DNA of 48,382 nucleotides from Microcaldota archaeon (GTDB taxonomy: Archaea; Micrarchaeota; Micrarchaeia; Micrarchaeales; CABMGC01): contig JAJZOD010000001.1 in the NCBI GenBank assembly GCA_021852055.1, forward strand, positions 1 to 48,382. The letters are read 5' to 3'. Below the pieces are notes generated by a model that searched no databases, was not told the DNA's origin, and worked only from the letters and a program-made list of their open reading frames with translations. The position numbers were made by a program, and so were the translations under genes. The first letter of the stretch is position 1. Each line of letters begins with the position of its first letter. Below, in pieces: positions 14,760 to 22,950 of this stretch.

Positions 14760-15722
14760 TCAGTAAATCGCTGCAGCAACAGATATTATCTCTTTAGCCA
14801 GCTTGCTTCTTCCTTTTTTAGTTCGCATATTGTATTTCTTTGTTGAGAAATCGAAGCCCGATGCGTGTGGATGCCCTCCGCCGCCGAACTTCCCCGCAAG
14901 GAGTGAACAGTCGTTCTTTATGCTGCGGAAATGCGCCTTTCCGGAATCGGTGTTTATGTAACATCCTATGTCGCTGCCGGTTTCTTTTATTATTAGGTTG
15001 CATGCATCGTTTGTCGATACTATCGGCGTAAATGCAACAGATACTATGCCACCTTTGATCACTGTCTGTATCATCTTCTTCAGTCGCTTTTTGTTTAGGC
15101 TGGTGAATCTGCTAGCTGCCTGCTTGAGAAAAGGAGGGAATATGTCTTCATTGCATATGCTCTCTGTTATGCGTGCAAGCATTTTTTTGTATACCGCATC
15201 GCCTTTCATCCTGTAATATGAAAGCCCAAGCACATAGCCGCCTATGACACTTTTCATATTACTGCTCTTCGGCGTAAGCGCGAAATCCGATATATGGACC
15301 AACTTAAGCAGTGAGTTTGTGAACGGGTCTTTTAATCCAAGTTCCTTTGCCGTTATTTCAGAGGCACAGAATCGCTTGTTCTCTCCTACAACGGCTACAT
15401 TGCAGCGGCTGGCGATTGCCCGGATATTCTTAGCGCTCCACGGATGATGGTCAAACCAGAACACTTTTCCGCGCATAGCCTTGGCATGCGATAATATTCG
15501 CATGAAGACATCCGGGGTCGACTCTGCACTTAAATCAGTTATGAACAGCGTTGCACCTGTTCTGAAAAGCTTTTTGAAGCGCTTTTCGCCGAGCTCTACA
15601 CTGTCACGGCCGTAGTCAACGAAAATCACATTGTCGGAGCTTATGCCATACCTGCGCATTATAAGGGCTGCGCTGACTATGCCATCAAAGTCTGCAGCAT
15701 GGCTGATTATCACGTACTCCAT
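14760..15722 (-). CDS. DHH/DHHA1-family phosphoesterase
   Basis: A 320-residue protein with DHH motif I (SHAADFDGIVSAAL), motif II (FITDLSAE), motif III (FWFDHHPW) and the C-terminal DHHA1 motif GGGGHPHASGF. These supply the metal ligands and the RNA/nucleotide-binding loop of nanoRNase/pAp-phosphatase-type or RecJ-like enzymes. The length and arrangement resemble archaeal DHH phosphoesterases that degrade oligonucleotides or cyclic dinucleotides. The substrate cannot be fixed. A TATA-like TTTATTAAAT lies near 15745 on the minus strand. Confidence 0.85.
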   Translation of the reverse strand: MEYVIISHAADFDGIVSAALIMRRYGISSDNVIFVDYGRDSVELGEKRFKKLFRTGATLFITDLSAESTPDVFMRILSHAKAMRGKVFWFDHHPWSAKNIRAIASRCNVAVVGENKRFCASEITAKELGLKDPFTNSLLKLVHISDFALTPKSSNMKSVIGGYVLGLSYYRMKGDAVYKKMLARITESICNEDIFPPFLKQAASRFTSLNKKRLKKMIQTVIKGGIVSVAFTPIVSTNDACNLIIKETGSDIGCYINTDSGKAHFRSIKNDCSLLAGKFGGGGHPHASGFDFSTKKYNMRTKKGRSKLAKEIISVAAAIY

Positions 15723-15870
15723 GCATTAGATAGGATATGCATTTAATAAATACCTTTTGCAAAGGTTTGGTCGTACTGATTTCAGTAATAGCTCGAAATA
15801 TGCTTGAAGCTCACTTTATGACAAAAATAAAGGAATAGACAGGCCTGCCAGCAAAGGCAGGCCCGCTCAC

Positions 15871-16380
15871 TTATTGTGGAGGTGATATAATGAGTATATC
15901 AGTCGCCCTGCCAGCATCATATTTGTAGTAAACTTTGTGACCAAGTTGGAATCTCTCTATTATGCCCTGCTTATAAAGCTTGTTTAACCTGCTGCATGCA
16001 GCATTTCTGCCCTTGTAGCCCATGGCGTCGCGAACCTGATCAGCGCAGACCATATCCTTGGTTTGTATAAAGTTAAGTATTTTGGCATCAAGGCCAGATA
16101 CAGGCACCTGCCGCCTTCCAGCTGTTTCGTAAGCTGAGCTTTCTTCAGTATAAGTGCTGCGCAGCTCCTCTTCTAAGTTGGATATCTTTGATGTGATGCT
16201 TGCAAGTATCTTATTGGTGCGCTCGCGCTCCTCTGTCATGTATTTGAGCAGTGCTGAGATACCGGCATCACTGTTTGGCATTGGTGCATCCTTCTTCGAT
16301 ATTAGGGCACTTGTAATGCTGCTCAGCTCCTGTTTAAGGGCCTGAACCTCATTTTCTATTTTCTTGGTTGATTTCGACAT
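15871..16380 (-). CDS. Coiled-coil plus winged-helix DNA-binding protein
   Basis: Residues 1-85 form a coiled coil (ENEVQALKQELSSITSALI and KILASITSKISNLEEELR). Residues 95-165 form a winged helix beginning SGLDAKILNFIQTKDMV and continuing with GRNAACSRLNKLYKQGIIER and a wing VYYKYD. It is probably a dimeric transcription regulator. It is divergent from the KH-protein/top6B operon with about 250 bp between. No ligand domain is visible. Confidence 0.65.
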   Translation of the reverse strand: MSKSTKKIENEVQALKQELSSITSALISKKDAPMPNSDAGISALLKYMTEERERTNKILASITSKISNLEEELRSTYTEESSAYETAGRRQVPVSGLDAKILNFIQTKDMVCADQVRDAMGYKGRNAACSRLNKLYKQGIIERFQLGHKVYYKYDAGRATDILIISPPQ

Positions 16381-16582
16381 TTTTACTTCCTCGTCAAATA
16401 TGTGAATATCGTGAATCCAGTATACCGGGTTCGCGAAACAATCACGATTGAATCATAATATAAAAGAAAAGGTATTTAAAGCTTCTCTATTAGTGGCATG
16501 AGTAGTATATACTGCATACAGCCAATCCAGGCAGCAAATGCACATGATTTTATATGCAATGGTGCAAAAGGCCATACAACAA

Positions 16583-16590
16583 GTATAAAA
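16583..16590 (+). promoter_or_regulatory. Promoter of KH-protein/top6B operon
   Basis: GTATAAAA sits about 45 bp upstream of the ATG at 16630, predicting a transcription start near 16612. The rest of the 16381-16629 gap shows no further feature that I can support. Confidence 0.45.
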
Positions 16591-16629
16591 TAACTTTTCA
16601 TCCATATACATCGTGCTTGTCCTGATTGC

Positions 16630-17130
16630 ATGGAGCACATACTGATACCACAGAAGAGGGCTGTAATACTACAAAGGATAAAAGCGAAGGTAGCTGAAGC
16701 TTTGGTATGCTCCATTGAAGTAAAAGACGACAATGAGGTAGTTATTGAAGGCGATTCTTATGCAGAGTATAATGCAAAGAACGTGATACAGGCTTTCGGC
16801 AGGGGCTTCCCGATGAGCACTGCATACAGGCTTCTTGACGAAAATTATTTTTTCAAGTACATAAATCTGAAGGATGTTCTAAGAAATGACGACCAGATAA
16901 AAAGGATAAAAGCTAGGATAATAGGCAGGAACGGCAAAACAAAGGAGTACATACGTGACGTGAGCGGAGTTGACATATCTATATACGGCAATACGGTAGG
17001 GATAATAGGCACAAACGAGCAGATAGACACTGCAATTGGTGCACTTAGGGTTTTAATTGAAGGGGGAACACATAAAAAGGCGTACAGGATAATGGAAACA
17101 TTAAGAAGAAGGCATAGAGAGGCGACGTAA
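16630..17130 (+). CDS. KH-domain rRNA-processing protein (Dim2/PNO1-like)
   Basis: A 166-residue protein with two KH domains. KH1 lies at about 1-65 with the degenerate loop VIQAFGRGFP. KH2 lies at about 85-150 with RIIGRNGKTKEYIRDVSGVD, a canonical GxxG-type KH loop. The arrangement and the linker ENYFFKYINLKDV match archaeal Dim2/PNO1 homologues, which assist small-subunit maturation and interact with aIF2-alpha. Its stop overlaps the top6B start (TAATG), a common archaeal neighbour relation. Confidence 0.88.
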   Translation: MEHILIPQKRAVILQRIKAKVAEALVCSIEVKDDNEVVIEGDSYAEYNAKNVIQAFGRGFPMSTAYRLLDENYFFKYINLKDVLRNDDQIKRIKARIIGRNGKTKEYIRDVSGVDISIYGNTVGIIGTNEQIDTAIGALRVLIEGGTHKKAYRIMETLRRRHREAT

Positions 17131-18776
17131 TGGCGGCTACGCTTAGCGCAGATGAGATATTCCATGAATTCAAGGAGCATTCGATAGCTGAGTTCTTCAG
17201 GAAGAACAGCCAGATGCTCGGTTATTCCGGCAAGGTGCGCTCGCTTACTACAATAGTGCATGAGTACGTTACCAATTCCCTTGATGCAGTTGAAGAGGCA
17301 GGCGTTCTCCCGGACATACGCGTAGACATAAAGGAGATAGGGGAGAGCAGGTACACAGTCTGCGTATCGGATAACGGCCCGGGAATACCTTCAAAACATG
17401 TAGGGAAAGTCTTCGCGACTGTTCTTGCAGGGACCAAGTTCCACAGATATGTTCAGCAAAGAGGGCAACAGGGAATAGGAGCTGCAGGCTGCACTTTATT
17501 CTCAAGGATAACTACGGGGAAACCCGTGCATGTTAAATCTGCCACAAGCAAGGAGAGATATGAGTGTGATATAGACATAGACATAAAATCAAACAAGCCG
17601 CTGGTTAAGAATATGGCAACAATATTGGCTGGTGGCGTTGCAGGCACAACCGTGTGCGGCGAGTTTGCCGAGGTAAAGTATGAGAACAGCGATCATGGCG
17701 TATATGAGTACATAAAGAGAACTGCACTATCAAATCCGCATGCCAGCATAACACTTGTAGAGCCTACAGGAAAAGAGGTTGTGTTCTTAAGATCAGTTAC
17801 AGAACTTCCGAAAAGACCGAAGGCGATAAAACCGCACCCGTTAGGCATAGATGTAAATGATTTTGTTGAATTCGCGCACAGGAGCCAGAGCAGGAAACTG
17901 TCTGCATTCCTTGTAGAGGCATTTTCTAGGATGACATCGGGCAAGATAGCAGAACTGAAGGATGTGTCTCATGATATCGATCTTGATGCAGACCCCACAA
18001 AGATTACATGGTCAGACGCAGAGAGGGTTGTCAAGGCATTCAAGCAGATTAAATGGATGGCTCCGGAGCTGGATTCGCTTTCAACAATAGGCGAAAAACA
18101 GATAGAGATAGCAATAAAAAACATACTCGCACCGAAGTTTATGAGCGTCGTTGAGAGGAAACCAAAAGTATTCAGAGGTGGGATTCCTTTTGTTGTAGAA
18201 GCCGGCATAGCATATGGGGGTGAGTCGGGCAAGAAGGTTGATGAAAACGCAAAGGATGGCTCTGTGGTAGAAGCCGAAGGCAATGTCCTTAGATTTGCAA
18301 ATAAAGTGCCGTTGCTTTTCGACGCATCGAACTGTGCGATAACAGAAGCTGTAAAAGGCATACAATGGAAAAGATATGGGATAGCCAATTTTGAGGAGGA
18401 GCCTGTCAGTATTTTTGTCAATGTGTCTAGCGTTTATGTGCCCTATTCAGGACCTGGGAAGCAGGCCGTTGCAAAGGAGGATGACATAATAGAGGAGATA
18501 CGGCTGGCCGTAATGGACTGCGGCCGTATACTGCAGAGATACCTTAGCGGAGTCAGGAGCCTGCAGCTCCAGGAATCCAGGTACAAGACAATTATGCGAT
18601 ATGTAGAGCAGCTTTCAAAGGATCTTGGCGAGATAACAGGAGTAGACAGCAAGACGCTTGAGGCCTCGCTTAAATCAACAATAGAAAAGAAGTACAATAA
18701 GCTTTTCGCAGATCCGGAAAAGGAGGATGCAAGCATTGCAGAAGAAGAGAGTGAGACAGAGGAAGCCGAAGGATAG
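17130..18776 (+). CDS. top6B: DNA topoisomerase VI subunit B
   Basis: A 548-residue GHKL ATPase that powers double-strand passage with the Spo11-like A subunit. The ATP site is visible as EYVTNSLDAVEEAG (N-box), VCVSDNGPGIP (G1) and QRGQQGIGAAG (G2 lid). The transducer domain with its switch lysine lies in the C-terminal half, ending in an acidic tail (EEESETEEAEG). Top6A is often the next gene but is not in this window: the following locus is on the other strand. It overlaps the KH-protein gene by one base. Confidence 0.94.
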   Translation: MAATLSADEIFHEFKEHSIAEFFRKNSQMLGYSGKVRSLTTIVHEYVTNSLDAVEEAGVLPDIRVDIKEIGESRYTVCVSDNGPGIPSKHVGKVFATVLAGTKFHRYVQQRGQQGIGAAGCTLFSRITTGKPVHVKSATSKERYECDIDIDIKSNKPLVKNMATILAGGVAGTTVCGEFAEVKYENSDHGVYEYIKRTALSNPHASITLVEPTGKEVVFLRSVTELPKRPKAIKPHPLGIDVNDFVEFAHRSQSRKLSAFLVEAFSRMTSGKIAELKDVSHDIDLDADPTKITWSDAERVVKAFKQIKWMAPELDSLSTIGEKQIEIAIKNILAPKFMSVVERKPKVFRGGIPFVVEAGIAYGGESGKKVDENAKDGSVVEAEGNVLRFANKVPLLFDASNCAITEAVKGIQWKRYGIANFEEEPVSIFVNVSSVYVPYSGPGKQAVAKEDDIIEEIRLAVMDCGRILQRYLSGVRSLQLQESRYKTIMRYVEQLSKDLGEITGVDSKTLEASLKSTIEKKYNKLFADPEKEDASIAEEESETEEAEG

Positions 18777-18825
18777 CAAGCGCTGTTTAGGCACAGTGCT
18801 ATATGTTATGTGCTGTCTTGCTTTA

Positions 18826-21207
18826 TCAAGGGATTATTTCGCGTAGGTTGTTGGTGTCTACGAGCACTATTGATCCCGATTCTATTGAAAGCCGCGTCAG
18901 TTCTGCAGCTTTTCCGTATGTTTTGTACAGCTTATCTACAAATGCAGATCTTGCCTCGCTATTAAGAAATACTATGAACGCCTTCCTGCCTGGAAGTATC
19001 TTCATCTTGCGAATTCCGGAGATAGATGAGAATATGAACAGCTGTGTTTGCTTGTCCTTTGCAGTGAATACCATGTCTGCTTCGTTGCTTTGGTCTAGAT
19101 CGGTGAAAATTGCTGCATGTTTCACGAGATAATCGCGCAACCTTCTGAATATTACCAGATACTCCACATCATGCTTCGAGGTTAATTCCCAACGCTTTGG
19201 CATGTAGTAGTCAGCAACTGATGATAGCTTGTTTGTCGAGACAAGCGTGTACAGTATCTCATTCATATTCTGCAAAGTTATTGATACAGGGGTGTTGTTT
19301 ACATGTATGACGGAACTTACCCCAAACTTCACTTCGTCAGGGGTAAGAGGCATGTACTTCCAGTAATGGCTGTAGTTTATAGCATCAAATAAGTTAACTA
19401 TCTGGTCTGATGTGACATTGACATTGTCCATCTTTACAGGCGGCGACTCCGGAAGGTCTATGTAATACTCATCGCGATTTGGAGCGCGCAGGAATATGTT
19501 CAATAAAAGTATTACAATGCCTGCTATGCCGAACTCTATGTAAAGTGACGGTATCGCAGGAGGGCTCTGATAATAGGCTGGTATTATGTACTCGCGGTTA
19601 AGGACGTGTATGCTTAGGTTGTGCAGACCGTAGCCTATAACAGCGCCATTTGGCAGTGTGTAGTTTATAACGCCATTGTGTATTGTTCCGGACTCATTGT
19701 ATGTGCCGTTTATTGTTGCTGCGTATGATACATTTGAAAGCTCTTGGCCGTCGCTTAAAACATTAAACAAGAATACATCTGTTTTAAAGTTTGATACTGT
19801 GAGCGTTATATTTAAATCGGGCACATAGAACAAGGCATAGCCGTAGTGTCTGCCAGTTATGTCTATGAGTGATGCAATGTAGTACTGGCCTGTTGGCAGA
19901 TTTCCGAACAAATAGTACTCGACAGTAGGCAGGGTTGTATTGAAAACGCCAAGTGGCAGGCCGTATGTGTACTCGAGGCTGCGATTCAGTACATCAATGC
20001 TAAAGGCCGTTTTTGATAGTATGGGATTTACTTTTATCTGCACAGGGGCCTTTATGCCGTAACCTATTACAGAAGGGAGGTCAAGAGTGCCGTTTGCATT
20101 GAAATTCGTCCTAAAAGGGAACTGCCTGTCGAGCCAGGTATCGGTGTTTGATGCATTAACGCTTATCAAAGAGTATGAATTATTTATTTCGGCAGGAGCC
20201 GATGGCGTATTGTTTATAATAAGATTTGTAGTAAGCATTGTTACATTTCCTTTAGTGTTTAGCGAGGGACCTGTTGGCAGATAGGAGTTGTTTATAGCAT
20301 AAGTGCCGTATGCTATAACACTCATCCAGAACCTCGATGCTATTATCTTTGATATGTCGTTTGCAGCGTAGTTTGTGCTGTTCCATATCAAAGAAGGATA
20401 ATTGCTCAGTGCTATGAATGTGCCGTTATATGAGTAGGCATATGACAGCGGTCCGTGCATTGTCCCATTGGAAAACTCAAAGGTTGGCTTCTTGAAATAT
20501 AAGGATGAGTTTGATGTTTTATAGTAAGGGACTGTGTTTAGGTTGGCAGTGGCGAGGGCAGCAAGCGTTGTATTTGGCATCGTATATACCTCGCTCGCCT
20601 GTACTGCATGCGAAAAGTTGTATCCTACGTATACTATGTAGTCGCCTCTGGCAAGAAGGGTTAGGATTGACGTATTTGGATAACCGGGAGGCGGTGCAAG
20701 GCCGGTATCTGGCATAAGGCTAGCCGGTATCAGACCAGTTGGCAGTATGATTACCGAATCATTAACTGTGGAATTTATGTCTCTGAGGTTTATGCCCTGA
20801 AAGCTTGATGAGTTACGCACAAGGCCATATTGGTTAAGGCGCGAATATAGACTCGAGTACAGGGAGGAGTAGTTTAGGCATTTGTAACATGAATAGGTCG
20901 AATTTACAAGATATATGCGAAATATTGGATTCTTACTGAACATGTCCAGGGTAAGATTGGCTGCAGTTGCGTTTGATAGCTGATAATTAAATTGGGCAAA
21001 CTGTACAAGGCCAGTAGCCTGCGAGTAAGTAGCTATGCCCCGGTTTATAACTGCGCCGTATACCGAGATATTGGAGTTTATTATTGGTGCTGCAGGTCTT
21101 ATGTTGTTAAGCGCGTTTGTGAGCACAACATATATTATAATTATAAAAGCCAAAACTACGACTATTAAGGCCGCACCGATTTTAATAATTTTTTTTTTAG
21201 AAGGCAT
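18826..21207 (-). CDS. Large surface-anchored membrane protein of the VirB-like locus, 793 residues
   Basis: I do not recognise a family. An N-terminal helix (about 6-32, IGAALIVVVLAFIIIIYVVL) is followed by about 520 residues rich in N-x-S/T sequons and beta-prone strands, which are probably extracytoplasmic. A second helix (about 555-580, LYIEFGIAGIVILLLNIFL) leads to a 200-residue cytoplasmic part (from RAPNRDEYYIDLPESPP) with an alpha/beta look and no Walker motif. A CxxC pair (YSCYKCLN) occurs near residue 105. It is the last gene of the leftward locus after the ATPase genes. The topology would let it link an outer receptor or adhesin to the cytoplasmic ATPase; this is inference. Confidence 0.6.
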   Translation of the reverse strand: MPSKKKIIKIGAALIVVVLAFIIIIYVVLTNALNNIRPAAPIINSNISVYGAVINRGIATYSQATGLVQFAQFNYQLSNATAANLTLDMFSKNPIFRIYLVNSTYSCYKCLNYSSLYSSLYSRLNQYGLVRNSSSFQGINLRDINSTVNDSVIILPTGLIPASLMPDTGLAPPPGYPNTSILTLLARGDYIVYVGYNFSHAVQASEVYTMPNTTLAALATANLNTVPYYKTSNSSLYFKKPTFEFSNGTMHGPLSYAYSYNGTFIALSNYPSLIWNSTNYAANDISKIIASRFWMSVIAYGTYAINNSYLPTGPSLNTKGNVTMLTTNLIINNTPSAPAEINNSYSLISVNASNTDTWLDRQFPFRTNFNANGTLDLPSVIGYGIKAPVQIKVNPILSKTAFSIDVLNRSLEYTYGLPLGVFNTTLPTVEYYLFGNLPTGQYYIASLIDITGRHYGYALFYVPDLNITLTVSNFKTDVFLFNVLSDGQELSNVSYAATINGTYNESGTIHNGVINYTLPNGAVIGYGLHNLSIHVLNREYIIPAYYQSPPAIPSLYIEFGIAGIVILLLNIFLRAPNRDEYYIDLPESPPVKMDNVNVTSDQIVNLFDAINYSHYWKYMPLTPDEVKFGVSSVIHVNNTPVSITLQNMNEILYTLVSTNKLSSVADYYMPKRWELTSKHDVEYLVIFRRLRDYLVKHAAIFTDLDQSNEADMVFTAKDKQTQLFIFSSISGIRKMKILPGRKAFIVFLNSEARSAFVDKLYKTYGKAAELTRLSIESGSIVLVDTNNLREIIP

Positions 21208-21216
21208 GCAAACCAG

Positions 21217-21363
21217 TTAGATATTTTGCCGCTTTAGGAGGTATTTGTCAAGGAGCTTCTGCACGTACCTTGACACAACATTCGAATTTCCTTTTGCTGT
21301 TTTCAGTATTTTGTAACTCCTTACATAAGAAAACTTCTTGTTTATCGCTACTTCATACTTCAT
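21217..21363 (-). CDS. Small basic protein, 48 residues
   Basis: An ATG at 21363 (preceded by GGTG) opens MKYEVAINKKFSYVRSYKIL, continues with basic residues and ends at the TAA at 21217-21219. It fits exactly between two genes of the locus, with 14 bp to the upstream stop and 9 bp to the downstream start, which supports a real gene. There is no membrane segment. Function unknown. Confidence 0.5.
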   Translation of the reverse strand: MKYEVAINKKFSYVRSYKILKTAKGNSNVVSRYVQKLLDKYLLKRQNI

Positions 21364-21377
21364 ATAAATGCACCACT

Positions 21378-22085
21378 TCAGCCTCTTACCTCAAGGTATC
21401 CCATAGACACCATCTTATCCAGAATCTGCTCAACCCGCGGCGCTGTTATGTTGTAGGTTTTAGAGACTAGATCTATATCTATAGTGTTGTTATGGACCTC
21501 TATCCAGTCTTCTATTATCGACATTAAAGATTCATCCGAGTATTTCTGCAGCTTTTCTAGGCTGTCTTTAAGCGTTTTATTTTCGTTTTCTAGCTGTGAC
21601 GCCTGCAGTGTGAGGTTTCTGTTTGATGCCGACAACTCTATATTGAGCCTTTTGAGCGCCCTATACTCTTCAAGCATAGCATCGTACTTGTTGTATAATG
21701 AACTATAGCTCTGCGAGATCCCGGAGAGGAGCTTGTCTATTGTTGAATCAACATACTGCATGAGCTCTGACGTGTTTACAGTATAGTCTTCTGAAATCAT
21801 CGACAGCGCTGACGCTACATTTTTTAAAACAGACGCGCGGCGCAGCGATTCGCTTGTATCCGGAGGTATCGAGTATATTACCTCCAGGCCCGAAGCAGTG
21901 AAATTCATAAGATAAAAAAGGTATGGCATCTTATGTATGTTTCGGCTTTCAATAACACCGACAAAAAAAGAATCGTTTTCTATGCCTGTGGAGTAAAAAG
22001 GCACAGAGGCAAGCTTTGACTTCATCATATCGAAATTCGAGAGGAGCTTACCCTCGAGTTTCAGTTTTTCGACTTTTGGAGCCAT
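21378..22085 (-). CDS. Coiled-coil protein with C-terminal winged helix, VirB-like locus
   Basis: I chose the ATG at 22085 (MAPKVEKLKLEGK) because GGAGA lies seven bases upstream; a GTG at 22127 would add 14 residues. Residues 20-110 look like a small alpha/beta domain (FFVGVIES, YLFYLMNF). Residues 115-185 form a long coiled coil (LLSGISQSYSSLYNKYDAML and LQASQLENENKTLKDSLEKL). The last 50 residues form a winged-helix-like fold (VSKTYNITAPRVEQILDKMV, GYLEVRG). It may be an adaptor or a regulator of the secretion-like locus. Confidence 0.6.
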   Translation of the reverse strand: MAPKVEKLKLEGKLLSNFDMMKSKLASVPFYSTGIENDSFFVGVIESRNIHKMPYLFYLMNFTASGLEVIYSIPPDTSESLRRASVLKNVASALSMISEDYTVNTSELMQYVDSTIDKLLSGISQSYSSLYNKYDAMLEEYRALKRLNIELSASNRNLTLQASQLENENKTLKDSLEKLQKYSDESLMSIIEDWIEVHNNTIDIDLVSKTYNITAPRVEQILDKMVSMGYLEVRG

Positions 22086-22197
22086 TGAGTTGTCTCCGTT
22101 TTTGTTTTCTTCTGCCACAAGAACCACTTACAGATAAGATAAACAAATCTAATGTATATATGGCTTGCGTTTCAGCTGCATGCCACACCCGTACGCC

Positions 22198-22614
22198 TTA
22201 TTTCTTGTTATACACCATTGAGGCTTTGCTAGGTTTTGGATTTATTTTGAGTTCAGGCATATAATTGAGAAGGGAAAGCAGGTAAAGCAGTATAAGAACT
22301 CCGATGCCGAATGACAGAGCGTATAGGAACGAGTATATTGTTGGAGACGATGAGGAGCTTATAAGCAACAGCATTATGAGGAATATGACTCCCAGCGCTA
22401 CGTACATTGCCTGCCTTCTGACGTATCTCTTCCTGTATTTTTTGTATTTCTCATAGCACTCCTTGCACACGACTATTCTATTATTCTTGACAGAGTTAAA
22501 GACTTTTTTCTTTATGAACCTGATGCTGCGTATAACGTTGTCTTCCTTTATTTCTATGCCATCGCGCTCCTGCCCACACACTATGCAGTAGCTTTTTTGC
22601 TTTTCATGTTTCAT
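22198..22614 (-). CDS. Zinc-ribbon protein with two membrane helices
   Basis: The N-terminal 60 residues contain two CxxC pairs (YCIVCGQE and VVCKECYEK), a zinc ribbon. A very basic linker (KYKKYRKRYVRRQ) and two hydrophobic helices follow (YVALGVIFLIMLLLI and FGIGVLILLYLLSLL). The ribbon should face the cytoplasm by the positive-inside rule. Its ATG overlaps the upstream gene's stop (TAATG), tying it to the VirB4-like cluster. Family not recognised. Confidence 0.65.
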   Translation of the reverse strand: MKHEKQKSYCIVCGQERDGIEIKEDNVIRSIRFIKKKVFNSVKNNRIVVCKECYEKYKKYRKRYVRRQAMYVALGVIFLIMLLLISSSSSPTIYSFLYALSFGIGVLILLYLLSLLNYMPELKINPKPSKASMVYNKK

Positions 22615-22922
22615 TAGTCCACCAAATTAAGCTTAGATACCTTGCCATATGTCTCTTTTATCTTCTCCTCATCAAGCGTATTAAAGACCCTAGTTATGCT
22701 TGTATCACCAAAGCCTATCCTACGGAGTATGTTTGTTATGTCCTGCGGATTTATCCCGAGCTTCTCCAGCATACCGACAAATGCCACAGCATCAACATGC
22801 TTGTGCTCCTTGTCCAGCCTGCTTAGCATGACTTCTACACTGCCGTCGCTTATTCCAAGAGAAGTTATCATTTTTTTGAGGTCGATCTTGCTTACCACAA
22901 AACTGTTTTTCAATGAATTCAC
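22614..22922 (-). CDS. Stand-alone copy of the VirB4-like ATPase C-terminal domain
   Basis: This 102-residue protein aligns without gaps over 69 residues (15-83) with the last 69 residues of the adjacent ATPase (432-500). I count 17 identities by eye, including the shared ends RRIGFGDTSITRVF and RGMGLKDELVSRVF. The domain is all-helical with two internal half repeats (GI/GV starts). Start is GTG at 22922, with a TTG at 22913 after GGTGA as alternative. A solo repeat lies exactly at the junction with the ATPase gene, so the two may once have been one reading frame or a tandem domain pair. Confidence 0.65.
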   Translation of the reverse strand: MNSLKNSFVVSKIDLKKMITSLGISDGSVEVMLSRLDKEHKHVDAVAFVGMLEKLGINPQDITNILRRIGFGDTSITRVFNTLDEEKIKETYGKVSKLNLVD

Positions 22923-22950
22923 CCGGATTTCCCGCTATACACGGTTAAAC
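22921..22950. repeat. Solo IS200/IS605-like end (partial copy 3) at ATPase stop codon
   Basis: GGATTTCCC (from 22925) through ACGGTTAAAC (22950) matches the copy at 4650-4675 at 24 of 26 positions. The minus-strand TAA inside GGTTAAAC (22945-22947) is the ATPase stop codon. The left half of the hairpin present in other copies is missing. Confidence 0.5.
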
